A stretch of DNA of 64,000 bases from positions 45,174 through 109,173 of the forward strand of contig NZ_CAESCM010000017.1 of assembly GCF_903166585.1 (NCBI RefSeq). The letters run 5' to 3'. Positions 25,705 through 34,000 of this stretch are shown here, piece by piece. The position numbers and the translations under genes were made by a program. Position 1 is the stretch's first letter, and every line of letters begins with the position of its first letter. The notes under the pieces are model-generated. The model did not search any database. It saw nothing but the letters and a program-made list of their open reading frames with translations, and had not been told where the DNA came from. The DNA comes from Pedobacter ghigonis (lineage in GTDB: Bacteria; Bacteroidota; Bacteroidia; Sphingobacteriales; Sphingobacteriaceae).

Positions 25705-26127
25705 ATGCGTAAGTACATCATCAACTCTATTTTTTTGCTTTCAGTTATTGCTGTTATCGTTTCCTGCCAGAATCAGGAGACCATTGATCTGCAAAATTAC
25801 ATGTCGAACGGAAAAGACATTTACAAGAGCAGGTGCCAGAACTGTCATGGTGAAAATGGAGAGGGCTTAGGCGAACTTGCCCCACCTTTAACCGATTCGG
25901 TTTTCTTAAAAACAAATAAAGAACGTCTGGCTTGTTTTATAAAAAACGGTGCTAACGAAACTTTAGTTATTCATGGCAAGGAGTACAAAGAAAAAATGCC
26001 TGCCTTCCCTGAGCTGGCCGATATTGATGTAGCGCAAGTAATGGTTTACATCACCAATTCTTTCGGCAATAAGCAGGGATTTGTACCTTATACAGCCGTT
26101 TCGAAGCAATTGCAGAATTGTAAGTAA
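25705..26127 (+). CDS. Mono-heme cytochrome c lipoprotein
   Basis: This 140-residue exported c-type cytochrome starts at 25705 (MRKYIINSIFLLSVIAVIVSC), a lipoprotein signal with Cys21. An in-frame start at 25612 would lie inside a palindromic repeat and is rejected. The heme site is CQNCH (Cys44, Cys47, His48), and the likely sixth ligand is Met98 in YKEKMPAFPELAD. It probably shuttles electrons in the periplasm, perhaps to the di-heme peroxidase or a terminal oxidase. It is the last gene of the copper/heme cluster. Confidence 0.9.
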   Translation: MRKYIINSIFLLSVIAVIVSCQNQETIDLQNYMSNGKDIYKSRCQNCHGENGEGLGELAPPLTDSVFLKTNKERLACFIKNGANETLVIHGKEYKEKMPAFPELADIDVAQVMVYITNSFGNKQGFVPYTAVSKQLQNCK

Positions 26128-26172
26128 ATTTATTCTAAAGGAGCTGCCACCTTATTTTTTAAATTTATTGAG

Positions 26173-26193
26173 ATGCTGAAATAAATTCAGCAT
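26173..26193. repeat. Short palindrome of the repeat family
   Basis: ATGCTGAA (26173-26180) and TTCAGCAT (26186-26193) form a small hairpin, ending in GACGAG. It matches the arm sequence of the perfect hairpin at 53686-53752. Confidence 0.6.
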
Positions 26194-26260
26194 GACGAGC
26201 ATCTCTATTAAAATTTTGCATTTTTAGCGCCTTTCTGCTTAAAAAAACACATCTTTGCGC

Positions 26261-26641
26261 AAAATGCAGGTTGTTCTATCGCTGTCCCGATTTATCGGGA
26301 GAGAGGAAAGTCCGGGCAACGCAGGGCATCCCGCTTTCTAACGGAAAGGGGTTCAGGAATGAAAACCTGAATTACGGAATAGTGCAACAGAAAATATACC
26401 GTCCCGATTTTACATCGGGATAAGGGTGAAAACGTGCGGTAAGAGCGCACGAGCGCTACAGGCGACTGTAGCGGATTGTAAACCCCGGGAGTTGAAAGAC
26501 CAAATAGGCTAACGCACGTAGGGCTGCCCGTCCGATGTTAGTGGGTAGGTCGTTAGAGATAAACGGCAACGTTTATAGTGGATAAATGATAGAAATCTTG
26601 AGCAATCGAGACACAGAACCCGGCTTATAGACCTGCATTTT
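26261..26641 (+). ncRNA. rnpB: RNase P RNA (bacterial class A)
   Basis: This is the catalytic RNA of RNase P, which processes tRNA 5' ends. Helix P1 is formed by AATGCAGGT (26263-26271) and ACCTGCATT (26631-26639). The conserved core is visible in order: GAGAGGAAAGTCCGGGC (about 26301), GTGCAACAGAAA (about 26383), GGGTGAAAACGTGCGG then TAAGAGCGCAC (about 26425-26450), and near the 3' end ACAGAACCCGGCTTA. A CATCTTTG box (26250-26257) lies just upstream as -7 element. Two peripheral hairpins share the arms TCCCGAT/ATCGGGA. The RNA ends 7 bp before the convergent PPK2 stop. Confidence 0.97.
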
Positions 26642-26647
26642 TTTATT

Positions 26648-27526
26648 TTACTCCGCTAACAAAGCATTTTTCGTTTCGCTTAACTTCAAAGTTTCTTCAG
26701 CACCAAGCACCGGAAATTTTAATTCCAGATTTTTCAATCTATCTTCAATAATTTCGCTGATAGCCAAACGTGCAAACCATTTTTTATCAGCGGGGATAAT
26801 GTGCCATGGCGATTCGGCTGTACTCGTTTCATTAATTGCATCCTGATAGGCTTCCATGTATTTATCCCACAAAGCCCTTTCTTTAATATCGCCGGAAGAG
26901 AATTTCCAGTTCTTGCTAGGGTCTTCTATCCTATCTAAAAACCGTTGTTTCTGTTCATCCTTACTTACATTTAAAAAGAATTTAAGAATTACTGTACCAT
27001 TGGCGGTTAAGTGTTGCTCAAAATTCCTGATACTTTGATAGCGTTGCTTCCAAAAATCCTTACTGATCTTTTTCACATCGGTAATCCCCGGAATATCCTC
27101 ACTCAAAATATACTCGGGGTGTACTTTACATACCAGCACATTCTCGTAATGCGAACGGTTGTGTATCCCGATGCGGCCACGCTCTGGTAAAGCTTTATAA
27201 TGCCGCCACAGAAAATCGTGCTGATATTCTTCTGAGGTTGGCACTTTAAAACTATATACCTGGCATCCCTGAGGGTTTAATCCACTCATAACATGCTCTA
27301 TTGCACTGTCTTTTCCGGCAGCATCCATGGCCTGAAAAATAATCAGAACCGAATGTTTTCCGGATGCATACAATTTCTCTTGCAAATGGCTCAGTTCTAT
27401 CTTAGAATTTACCAAAGCATCTTTTGCCTTTTCCTTATTATAGCCGCCGGTAAAGTCGGTTTTGTGGTTTTTTAATGAAAATTTCTTGTCTCCTTGTACA
27501 ATTAATCCCTTAAATTCGTTCTTCAT
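26648..27526 (-). CDS. Polyphosphate kinase 2 family protein
   Basis: PPK2 enzymes transfer phosphate between polyphosphate and nucleotides (AMP, ADP or both). The P-loop kinase-like core shows Walker A QAMDAAGKDSA (about 66-76) and the Walker B/lid region RGRIGIHNRSHYENVLV (about 122-138), followed by WRHYKALPERG-type and KFFLNVSKDEQKQRF motifs. I start at 27526 (MKNEFKG); a 12-base longer start (27538) is possible. At about 292 residues it is a single-domain PPK2. Nucleotide preference is not readable here. It is convergent with rnpB and forms, with ppk-ppx, the polyphosphate theme of this window. Confidence 0.9.
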   Translation of the reverse strand: MKNEFKGLIVQGDKKFSLKNHKTDFTGGYNKEKAKDALVNSKIELSHLQEKLYASGKHSVLIIFQAMDAAGKDSAIEHVMSGLNPQGCQVYSFKVPTSEEYQHDFLWRHYKALPERGRIGIHNRSHYENVLVCKVHPEYILSEDIPGITDVKKISKDFWKQRYQSIRNFEQHLTANGTVILKFFLNVSKDEQKQRFLDRIEDPSKNWKFSSGDIKERALWDKYMEAYQDAINETSTAESPWHIIPADKKWFARLAISEIIEDRLKNLELKFPVLGAEETLKLSETKNALLAE

Positions 27527-27669
27527 ACCTATACACATTTTAAATAAACAGGTGCATCAATAATTTAAATATAGAACTAAAAAATAAGTAAATTAAATAC
27601 GTTAATTTGCATACAGAGTTTTTTTATATTTAGCGCCTTAGCATTTACCAAAAGATCATCTTAACCAAT

Positions 27670-30123
27670 ATGTTTAAAGAGATAAAAAACAAGTACTTAC
27701 GTTATTTTTCCATTGTTTTATTTTTTGTAATAATTTTCTTTTCTGCACTTCAACTTAATTTTTTGTGGCTGTTTGGCTATTCTCCCAGTGTACGCGACAT
27801 TAAAGCGCCAACCTTGCGGGTTGGTTCAGAACTTTACACCGCCGATGGAAAACTAATTGGCAGATATTTTAAAGAGAACAGAACTCCGGTAAATTACGAA
27901 GAAATTGCCCCAAGTGTAATACAGGCATTGGTGGCTACGGAAGATGTACGTTTTTACAAACATTGGGGAATCGATGTACAGGCCGTAGGCCGTGCGGTGA
28001 TTGGTTTAGGTAAAGATGGTGGTGCCAGTACCATTACACAACAACTGGCCAAAAACCTGTACCGCACCCGATACAATAAATCGCAGGGTTTATTGGTTAA
28101 AATCCCACTGGTACGCACGTTAATAGTAAAATTAAAAGAATGGATGACAGCGGTTAAGCTTGAATCCAACTATTCAAAAAACGACATCATTACGATGTAC
28201 CTCAATACAGTTTCTTTCGGTAACAACACCTATGGTATTAAAACGGCCAGCAGGATTTACTTTGATAAAGAAGCCAAAGATTTAAGCACAACCGATGCAG
28301 CCATGCTGGTAGGGATGCTTAAAGGAACTACCCTTTACAATCCAACCAAAAACCCTGCTAAAGCACTTGAGAGAAGAAATGTGGTGCTTGCCCAGATGAA
28401 CAAATATAAATACCTGAGCAAAGACAGCTTAACCGGTTTATCAAAAGAGCCCATTAAACTGAAAGAAGGTAAAATGCAGGATGGCAGCGATGGAGATTCT
28501 TATTTACGCGCAGCAGTGGCTAAATACCTCGAAAAATGGTGTACAGATAATGGTTACGATTTATACGAAGATGGGTTAAAGATTTATACCACCATCGATT
28601 CTAAACTTCAAAAATACGCTGAAGAAGCCGTTGCCGACCAGATGCGGATTTTGCAACGCAGGTTTTACAACGTATGGGGCAACGAAGATCCCTGGTACGA
28701 TTTGGAGAAGCAAAAAGTAGATTATCCGGACAGAGCAATGAAGAACCTGCCGATTTATACCGCGTTGCAAAAGAAATTCCCTAATAATCCCGATTCTGTA
28801 ACGGCTTATTTCAATAAAAAGAAAAGGATGCAGATTTTCACCTACAAAGGTGATCGCGATACCCTATTTTCTACTTTAGATTCGATCCGTTATTATGGAA
28901 AGATCATGAATACGGGTATGATGACCATGGAACCTGCCAGCGGAAAAATTAAGGTTTGGGTGGGTGGAATTAACCATAAATTCTTCAAATACGATCACGT
29001 TAACCAGTCTAAACGTCAGGCAGGCTCTACTTTTAAACCTTTCGCCTACCTTACTGCTTTAGAACAAGGCATGAGTCCTTGCGATAAGTTTACGGATAAA
29101 CCAGTTAAGATTGCTTATCAGGATAAAGGCGAAACCAAATATTGGGAGCCTAAAAATGCCGATTACAGCATTACCTACCGCGAAATGAGCTTAAGATGGG
29201 CCATGGCCAGATCGGTAAACACCATTACTGCACAGGTTACCGAAAAGGTAGGCTGGGATAACGTAGTTAAATATGCACACGAATGTGGTATCGATAGCCA
29301 TTTAGAGTCTGTTCCATCGGTAAGTTTGGGCTCAAACGATGTTACTGTTTACGAAATGGTGAAAGCTTATGCCACTTTTATGAATAAAGGCATTAAAACT
29401 GATCCGATTTTAGTGGAGAAAATTACCGATCAGGATAACAACTTAATTGACGAATTTAAGCCTAAAACCAAAAGGGTTTTAAGCGAAGAAATTGCCTGGT
29501 TAATGACCTACATGTTTCGTGGTGGTATGGAAGAACCCGGAGGAACTTCTCAGGCCTTGTGGGAATGGCCCGATTTATTTAGAAAAAATAACCAGATTGG
29601 TGGTAAAACAGGAACCTCATCCGATTATGTAGATGCCTGGTATATGGGCTTAACAAAAGATTTGGTAACAGGTGTTTGGGTAGGCTGCGACGAAAGAACG
29701 GCACACTTTAAAAATGGAGAACAGGGAGAAGGTTCGAGAACAGCCTTACCTATTTTTGCCAAATTTATGGAGAAAGTTTACCTCGATCCAAGTACTGGCT
29801 ATACTTATGGTCCTTTTCCAAAAGCTACAGTTGATATTACCCGTACCTACAACTGCCCTAGCCCACAAATTGTTAGGGATACTACTTCAACCGATAGCGT
29901 AATGGTTGATTCGACCGAGTTTACAGTACCAGAAACTCCGGAAACAGCTACCCCTGTGGTGGTTGAACCTGAAGTGAAAAAGGAAGAAAAGAAACCAGAA
30001 CCAGTTCAACCCCCACCTGCCGCAACTGTACCCCTAACTAAAAAAGAGGAACGCGAACTGAGAAGAAAACAGCGCCAGGAAGAACGGGAAAAGAAAAAAA
30101 ACGAAAACAATAACGACAATTAA
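27670..30123 (+). CDS. Penicillin-binding protein 1A (bifunctional murein synthase)
   Basis: This class A PBP polymerises and cross-links peptidoglycan. There is one membrane anchor (about 11-35). The GT51 transglycosylase domain holds catalytic Glu91 in ATEDVRFYKHWG and GGASTITQQLAKNLY. The transpeptidase has Ser453-TFK, Ser515-Val-Asn and Lys646-Thr-Gly. The C-terminal tail (about 740-817) is low-complexity, Pro/Glu/Lys-rich, and ends in charged Arg/Lys/Glu repeats. At 817 residues it is normal for Bacteroidota. It stands alone with a hairpin after the stop. Confidence 0.96.
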   Translation: MFKEIKNKYLRYFSIVLFFVIIFFSALQLNFLWLFGYSPSVRDIKAPTLRVGSELYTADGKLIGRYFKENRTPVNYEEIAPSVIQALVATEDVRFYKHWGIDVQAVGRAVIGLGKDGGASTITQQLAKNLYRTRYNKSQGLLVKIPLVRTLIVKLKEWMTAVKLESNYSKNDIITMYLNTVSFGNNTYGIKTASRIYFDKEAKDLSTTDAAMLVGMLKGTTLYNPTKNPAKALERRNVVLAQMNKYKYLSKDSLTGLSKEPIKLKEGKMQDGSDGDSYLRAAVAKYLEKWCTDNGYDLYEDGLKIYTTIDSKLQKYAEEAVADQMRILQRRFYNVWGNEDPWYDLEKQKVDYPDRAMKNLPIYTALQKKFPNNPDSVTAYFNKKKRMQIFTYKGDRDTLFSTLDSIRYYGKIMNTGMMTMEPASGKIKVWVGGINHKFFKYDHVNQSKRQAGSTFKPFAYLTALEQGMSPCDKFTDKPVKIAYQDKGETKYWEPKNADYSITYREMSLRWAMARSVNTITAQVTEKVGWDNVVKYAHECGIDSHLESVPSVSLGSNDVTVYEMVKAYATFMNKGIKTDPILVEKITDQDNNLIDEFKPKTKRVLSEEIAWLMTYMFRGGMEEPGGTSQALWEWPDLFRKNNQIGGKTGTSSDYVDAWYMGLTKDLVTGVWVGCDERTAHFKNGEQGEGSRTALPIFAKFMEKVYLDPSTGYTYGPFPKATVDITRTYNCPSPQIVRDTTSTDSVMVDSTEFTVPETPETATPVVVEPEVKKEEKKPEPVQPPPAATVPLTKKEERELRRKQRQEEREKKKNENNNDN

Positions 30124-30147
30124 AGGATTTTCCTGCAATAAACTTTC

Positions 30148-30170
30148 GGCTAACCAGTTTTTGGTTAGCC
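30148..30170 (+). terminator. Hairpin after the PBP1a gene
   Basis: GGCTAACCA (30148-30156) pairs with TGGTTAGCC (30162-30170) across GTTTT, extended by AACTTT/AAAGTT. There is no strong T-run, so termination is likely but not certain. Confidence 0.55.
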
Positions 30171-30290
30171 AAAAGTTTAAAAAAATGTTAAAATTTCAAT
30201 AGTATTTTAAACAATTACTATTTTTATTTTCCAAATCTCTTACAATTTCATTTTCGTAAATTACTGAACATCGATACTAAAACTACACAT

Positions 30291-33200
30291 ATGAAAATAG
30301 GCTCTACTTTATTAAAGCGATATTTTACTTTATCGCTCCTGCTTATTCTTTCACTCTCTGTAAAAGCCCAATACTTTGGCCAAAATAAGGTAAGGTATAA
30401 AAAACTCGACTTTGAGGTTTTACAAACTCCCCACTTCGAAATTTACTACTATCTTAAAAACCCTAAGCTCCTGAAACGCTTTTCGCAGGATGCCGAAACC
30501 TGGTACAAAATGCATCAGGAGGTTTTCAGAGATACTTTCTTAAAGAAAAATCCGATTATCCTTTACAACAACCACCCTGATTTTCAACAAACTACTGCTC
30601 TGAACGGAGAAATCGGAATTGGTACCGGTGGTGTTACCGAAGCCCTAAAAAACCGCGTTATTATGCCGATTATGGAGCTTAACAGCCAAACCAGACACGT
30701 TTTGGGTCACGAGTTGGTGCACGCATTCCAGTATCACATCTTATTGGAAAAAGATTCGATCAGCCTCGAAAATGTAGGACAAACGCCCTTGTGGATGGTT
30801 GAGGGGATGGCCGAGTATCTTTCTATCGGTAAAAAAGATGCCTTTACTTCGATGTGGATGCGCGATGCCATGTTAAATCGTGATATCCCTTCACTAAAAG
30901 ACTTAACCAACTCCAATAAATATTTCCCATACCGTTATGGTCAGGCCTTCTGGACTTACATTGGTTCACAATATGGCGATACCACTATAGTTCCTTTATT
31001 TAAGAATACGGCAAAATACGGTTACGAGAATGCCATCAAATATACCTTTGGTTACGACGATAAAACCTTATCAGGCCTTTGGAAAAACTCGATTGATGCG
31101 CATTACAAACCCATGCTAAAAGCGGATAGTTCGCAGATAAAAATTACGGGAACTAAAATTATCGACAACAAAAATGCCGGCAATATGAACGTTGCCCCTG
31201 CCCTTAGTCCCGACGGTAAATACCTGGCTTTTATGTCAGAGAAAGACCTCTTTGGTATTGATTTGTTCCTCGCCGATGCCAAAACCGGACGGATTATCAG
31301 GAAACTAACCAGCCAGATTTCTAATGGCCATATCGATGATTTTAACTTTATAGAATCGGCCGGTGCCTGGTCGCCAGATAGTAAGCAGTTTGCTTTTAGT
31401 ATTTTCAGTCATGGTAAAAATCAGATGATGATTGTTGATGTAGCCACTGGTTCTACGGTATCGCAAACGGCCATGGGAAAAGTGCAGCAATTTGGCAACT
31501 TAACCTGGTCGCCTAACGGAAAAGATGTGGCATTCTCAGGTATGGTTGAAGGTCAGAGTGATATTTTCTCTTACAATCTGGACACGAAAGTGATAACCCA
31601 GATTACCGACGATGTGTATTCTGATTATGCCCCCAGTTATTCTCCTGATGGCAAAAAACTGGTATTTTCATCAGATCGTGCAGCCATTCAGGCCAATACC
31701 GTAAATGCAGTGCTGCCAATCAATCTGGCTGTTTATGATATTGCTGCGAAAACAGTTAGCAATCTGAATGTATTTCCGGGTGCTAATAACCTCAATGCAC
31801 AATTCTCTTCAAACAGTCAAAACATCTATTTCTTGTCAAACAGAGATGGTTTCAGAAATTTATACAAATACAACTTCGCCGATAATAGTGTAGATCAGTT
31901 AACCGATTACTTTACCGGTATCAGTGGTATCACCGAGTTTTCGCCAGCCATTTCAGTATCGGCAACCGATGATATTGTTTACAGTTACTACCGCTATCAG
32001 CGTTACACCCTTTATAATGCTAAATTAAGCAGCTTTAAAGCTAAACGCATTGGCAATCAGGAAGAAAACTTCGATGCTGCAGTTTTACCTCCAATGGAGA
32101 ATATTGGTGTTAACATCATCAATTCGAACCTGAATAACTTCGACCGATTCGAAAAAACGGTAGCCGATTCGATGAGAGTAGTGCCATACAAACCAAAATT
32201 CAGGTTAGATTATCTGGCAAACAGTGGTGTTGGTGTATCTACAAGCCGTTTCGGAACTGGTGTTTCGGGAGGTATTGTAGGTATGTTTAGCGATATATTG
32301 GGTACCAACCAGATCATTGCCAACCTTTCGGTAAACGGAGAAATCTACGATTTTGGAGGTTTAGTAGGTTATATTAACCAAAAAAGCAGAATTAACTGGG
32401 GAGTTGCGGTTTCGCACATTCCTTATGTTTCGGGGTTTAGCTCTTACGGTTTCGAAAAAGTGCCGGTTGGCAACAATCAAACCACCGACGCAATTAATTA
32501 CCGTACCGATATCATCAGAACGTTTGAAGATCAGGTGCAGGTTTTTGGAGCCTACCCTTTTAGCAAAATACACCGGTTTGAGCTGGGGGGTGCCTTTTCG
32601 CACTACAGCTATCGGGTAGACCGTTATAGCAATTACTACAATCCTAACGGATTTTTTGTAGGGTCTGACCGCACAAAAATATCGAATGAACAGGCTTCCT
32701 TAGATTATGGTATTCCTTTTAATGCCTTCACCCTGTTTCAGTTAAACGCTGGTTTTGTTGGCGATAATTCGATTTTTGGATTAACGGCTCCGCTGGATGG
32801 TTTCAGGTACCGTGTAAGTGGTGAGAAATTCCTCGGAACCTATAATTTTGCTGGTGTAACTGCCGATTTACGCAAATACTGGAGAGCTAAACCTGTTACT
32901 TTTGCCGTAAGAAGCTACAACACTTTAAGAATCGGTAAAGATGCGGATAAACTTTACCCGATGTATCTGGGTTATCCATATTTAATCAGAGGTTACGAAT
33001 CGAACTCTATATATAAAACCACATCGGCAAGAGCTTCTGAATCTTTTGATATTAACCAGTTAAGCGGAAGTAAAATTGCCGTAGTTAACTTTGAGGTACG
33101 CCTGCCATTTACAGGCCCGAAAAAACTGGCAGCTGTTCCTTCTAAATTTTTATTTTCTGATTTGAATCTTTTCTTTGATGCTGGTGTAGCCTGGACAAAT

Positions 33201-33443
33201 GATACCAAAGTAGTTTTCAAAAGTGAACCAACTTATACAGATGTTCCTGTAAAAGATGATAGCGGTGCCGTTATTGGCTCTTACCAAACCACAAATGAGC
33301 GTGTGCCAGCGCTAAGTGTTGGTATATCGTTGAGGGTAAATGTTTTTGGCTATTTTGTACTAGAGCCTTATTATGCTATTCCTTTTCAGCGTAAAGATGT
33401 TAAAGCTGGGGTATTTGGTTTAACTTTTGCACCGGGTTGGTAA
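30291..33443 (+). CDS. Exported protein with peptidase-MA-like, TolB-like propeller and Omp85-like barrel regions
   Basis: This 1050-residue protein has a signal peptide (LSLLLILSLSVKAQ). Residues about 40-250 resemble a gluzincin peptidase: HELVH at 140-144 with WMVEGMAEY (Glu171 or Glu175 as third zinc ligand). About 285-600 is a TolB-type propeller with repeats such as APALSPDGKYLAFMSEKD and APSYSPDGKKLVFSSDRA. About 640-1050 is a beta-barrel with YLGYPYLIRGYESNS, as in BamA/surface-antigen proteins, ending FGLTFAPGW. It is probably an outer-membrane protein with a periplasmic or surface protease-like domain. Its role is unknown. It stands alone. Confidence 0.8.
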   Translation: MKIGSTLLKRYFTLSLLLILSLSVKAQYFGQNKVRYKKLDFEVLQTPHFEIYYYLKNPKLLKRFSQDAETWYKMHQEVFRDTFLKKNPIILYNNHPDFQQTTALNGEIGIGTGGVTEALKNRVIMPIMELNSQTRHVLGHELVHAFQYHILLEKDSISLENVGQTPLWMVEGMAEYLSIGKKDAFTSMWMRDAMLNRDIPSLKDLTNSNKYFPYRYGQAFWTYIGSQYGDTTIVPLFKNTAKYGYENAIKYTFGYDDKTLSGLWKNSIDAHYKPMLKADSSQIKITGTKIIDNKNAGNMNVAPALSPDGKYLAFMSEKDLFGIDLFLADAKTGRIIRKLTSQISNGHIDDFNFIESAGAWSPDSKQFAFSIFSHGKNQMMIVDVATGSTVSQTAMGKVQQFGNLTWSPNGKDVAFSGMVEGQSDIFSYNLDTKVITQITDDVYSDYAPSYSPDGKKLVFSSDRAAIQANTVNAVLPINLAVYDIAAKTVSNLNVFPGANNLNAQFSSNSQNIYFLSNRDGFRNLYKYNFADNSVDQLTDYFTGISGITEFSPAISVSATDDIVYSYYRYQRYTLYNAKLSSFKAKRIGNQEENFDAAVLPPMENIGVNIINSNLNNFDRFEKTVADSMRVVPYKPKFRLDYLANSGVGVSTSRFGTGVSGGIVGMFSDILGTNQIIANLSVNGEIYDFGGLVGYINQKSRINWGVAVSHIPYVSGFSSYGFEKVPVGNNQTTDAINYRTDIIRTFEDQVQVFGAYPFSKIHRFELGGAFSHYSYRVDRYSNYYNPNGFFVGSDRTKISNEQASLDYGIPFNAFTLFQLNAGFVGDNSIFGLTAPLDGFRYRVSGEKFLGTYNFAGVTADLRKYWRAKPVTFAVRSYNTLRIGKDADKLYPMYLGYPYLIRGYESNSIYKTTSARASESFDINQLSGSKIAVVNFEVRLPFTGPKKLAAVPSKFLFSDLNLFFDAGVAWTNDTKVVFKSEPTYTDVPVKDDSGAVIGSYQTTNERVPALSVGISLRVNVFGYFVLEPYYAIPFQRKDVKAGVFGLTFAPGW

Positions 33444-33464
33444 TCAGCAAGCAAATTTAATAGC

Positions 33465-33504
33465 TGCAAAAAGAGCGATCAGATAACTGATCGCTCTTTT
33501 TGCA
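33465..33504. terminator. Perfect 18-bp bidirectional terminator
   Basis: The arms at 33465-33482 and 33487-33504 are perfectly complementary around loop ATAA (GAGCGATCAG / CTGATCGCTC core), with A-run before and T-run after. It lies between convergent genes ending at 33443 and 33517. Confidence 0.92.
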
Positions 33505-33516
33505 GGATATGTTTTT

Positions 33517-33867
33517 TTAAGATAGGCTATTGAATGATAACTTAACCTGATTGGTTATGTTTCGATGTAAAAGGATATTTTCAAAATCCAGCCCTATGGT
33601 TAAATCAATCCAGTCGGGGTTGCATGAGCGTACCAAACGCTCCTTTTGCATGCGGGTAAACCTGCTAATAGATTTAAAACGGACCAAAGCCTGGGCTTCA
33701 GATTTAAACTCTTCAAAGTAAACTAAACGGGTTAATTGCATTCCATTATCAAAGAATAAGTTTGGCATCTGTTTGTAGAAATCCAAAGTCTTAATCAAAT
33801 CAGAACTCATGCCTACGTGCATGCTGGTGCGATTTCTGTCGGTAACGATGTAAACAAACTTTTTCAT
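33517..33867 (-). CDS. Degenerate GIY-YIG-like nuclease family protein
   Basis: This 116-residue protein starts at 33867 (MKKFVYIVTDRNRTSMHVGMSSDL); a 17-residue upstream extension would cover the regulator-like operator. The N-terminal half fits the small GIY-YIG family of Bacteroidota (usual pattern VYI...YIG...NDL..R), but the YIG is HVG. The usual catalytic Arg after the NDL-like motif is replaced (DLIKTLDFYK). The Glu in SEAQALVRFKSI is kept. It may be catalytically inactive or act as a DNA-binding protein. It is divergent from the XRE-S24 regulator. Confidence 0.75.
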   Translation of the reverse strand: MKKFVYIVTDRNRTSMHVGMSSDLIKTLDFYKQMPNLFFDNGMQLTRLVYFEEFKSEAQALVRFKSISRFTRMQKERLVRSCNPDWIDLTIGLDFENILLHRNITNQVKLSFNSLS

Positions 33868-33889
33868 GATCTTATGTTTAAAAATTAAA

Positions 33890-33904
33890 ACTAAACTATT
33901 TAGT
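33890..33904. promoter_or_regulatory. Palindromic candidate operator
   Basis: ACTAAACTATTTAGT is an inverted repeat (ACTAAA / TTTAGT) with a 3-base centre. It lies between the divergent GIY-YIG and XRE-S24 genes and shares the ACTAA/TTAGT half-site with 33952-33974. It is a candidate binding site of the adjacent regulator. Confidence 0.5.
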
Positions 33905-33929
33905 ATATCTTCTTGCAATTCAAAATAAT

Positions 33930-33974
33930 ATTACTAACTTTATGAGCATAAAATTACTAACTATTTTAGTAATT
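33930..33974. promoter_or_regulatory. Palindromic operator plus half-site upstream of XRE-S24 gene
   Basis: AATTACTAA (33952-33960) and TTAGTAATT (33966-33974) form a perfect 9-bp inverted repeat around CTATT. A further ATTACTAA copy at 33930-33937 is a direct repeat 23 bp away. The palindrome is 27 bp before the regulator ATG. It is a likely autoregulatory operator. Confidence 0.65.
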
Positions 33975-34000
33975 CCAAATTTATTTTAAAATTTATTTTT

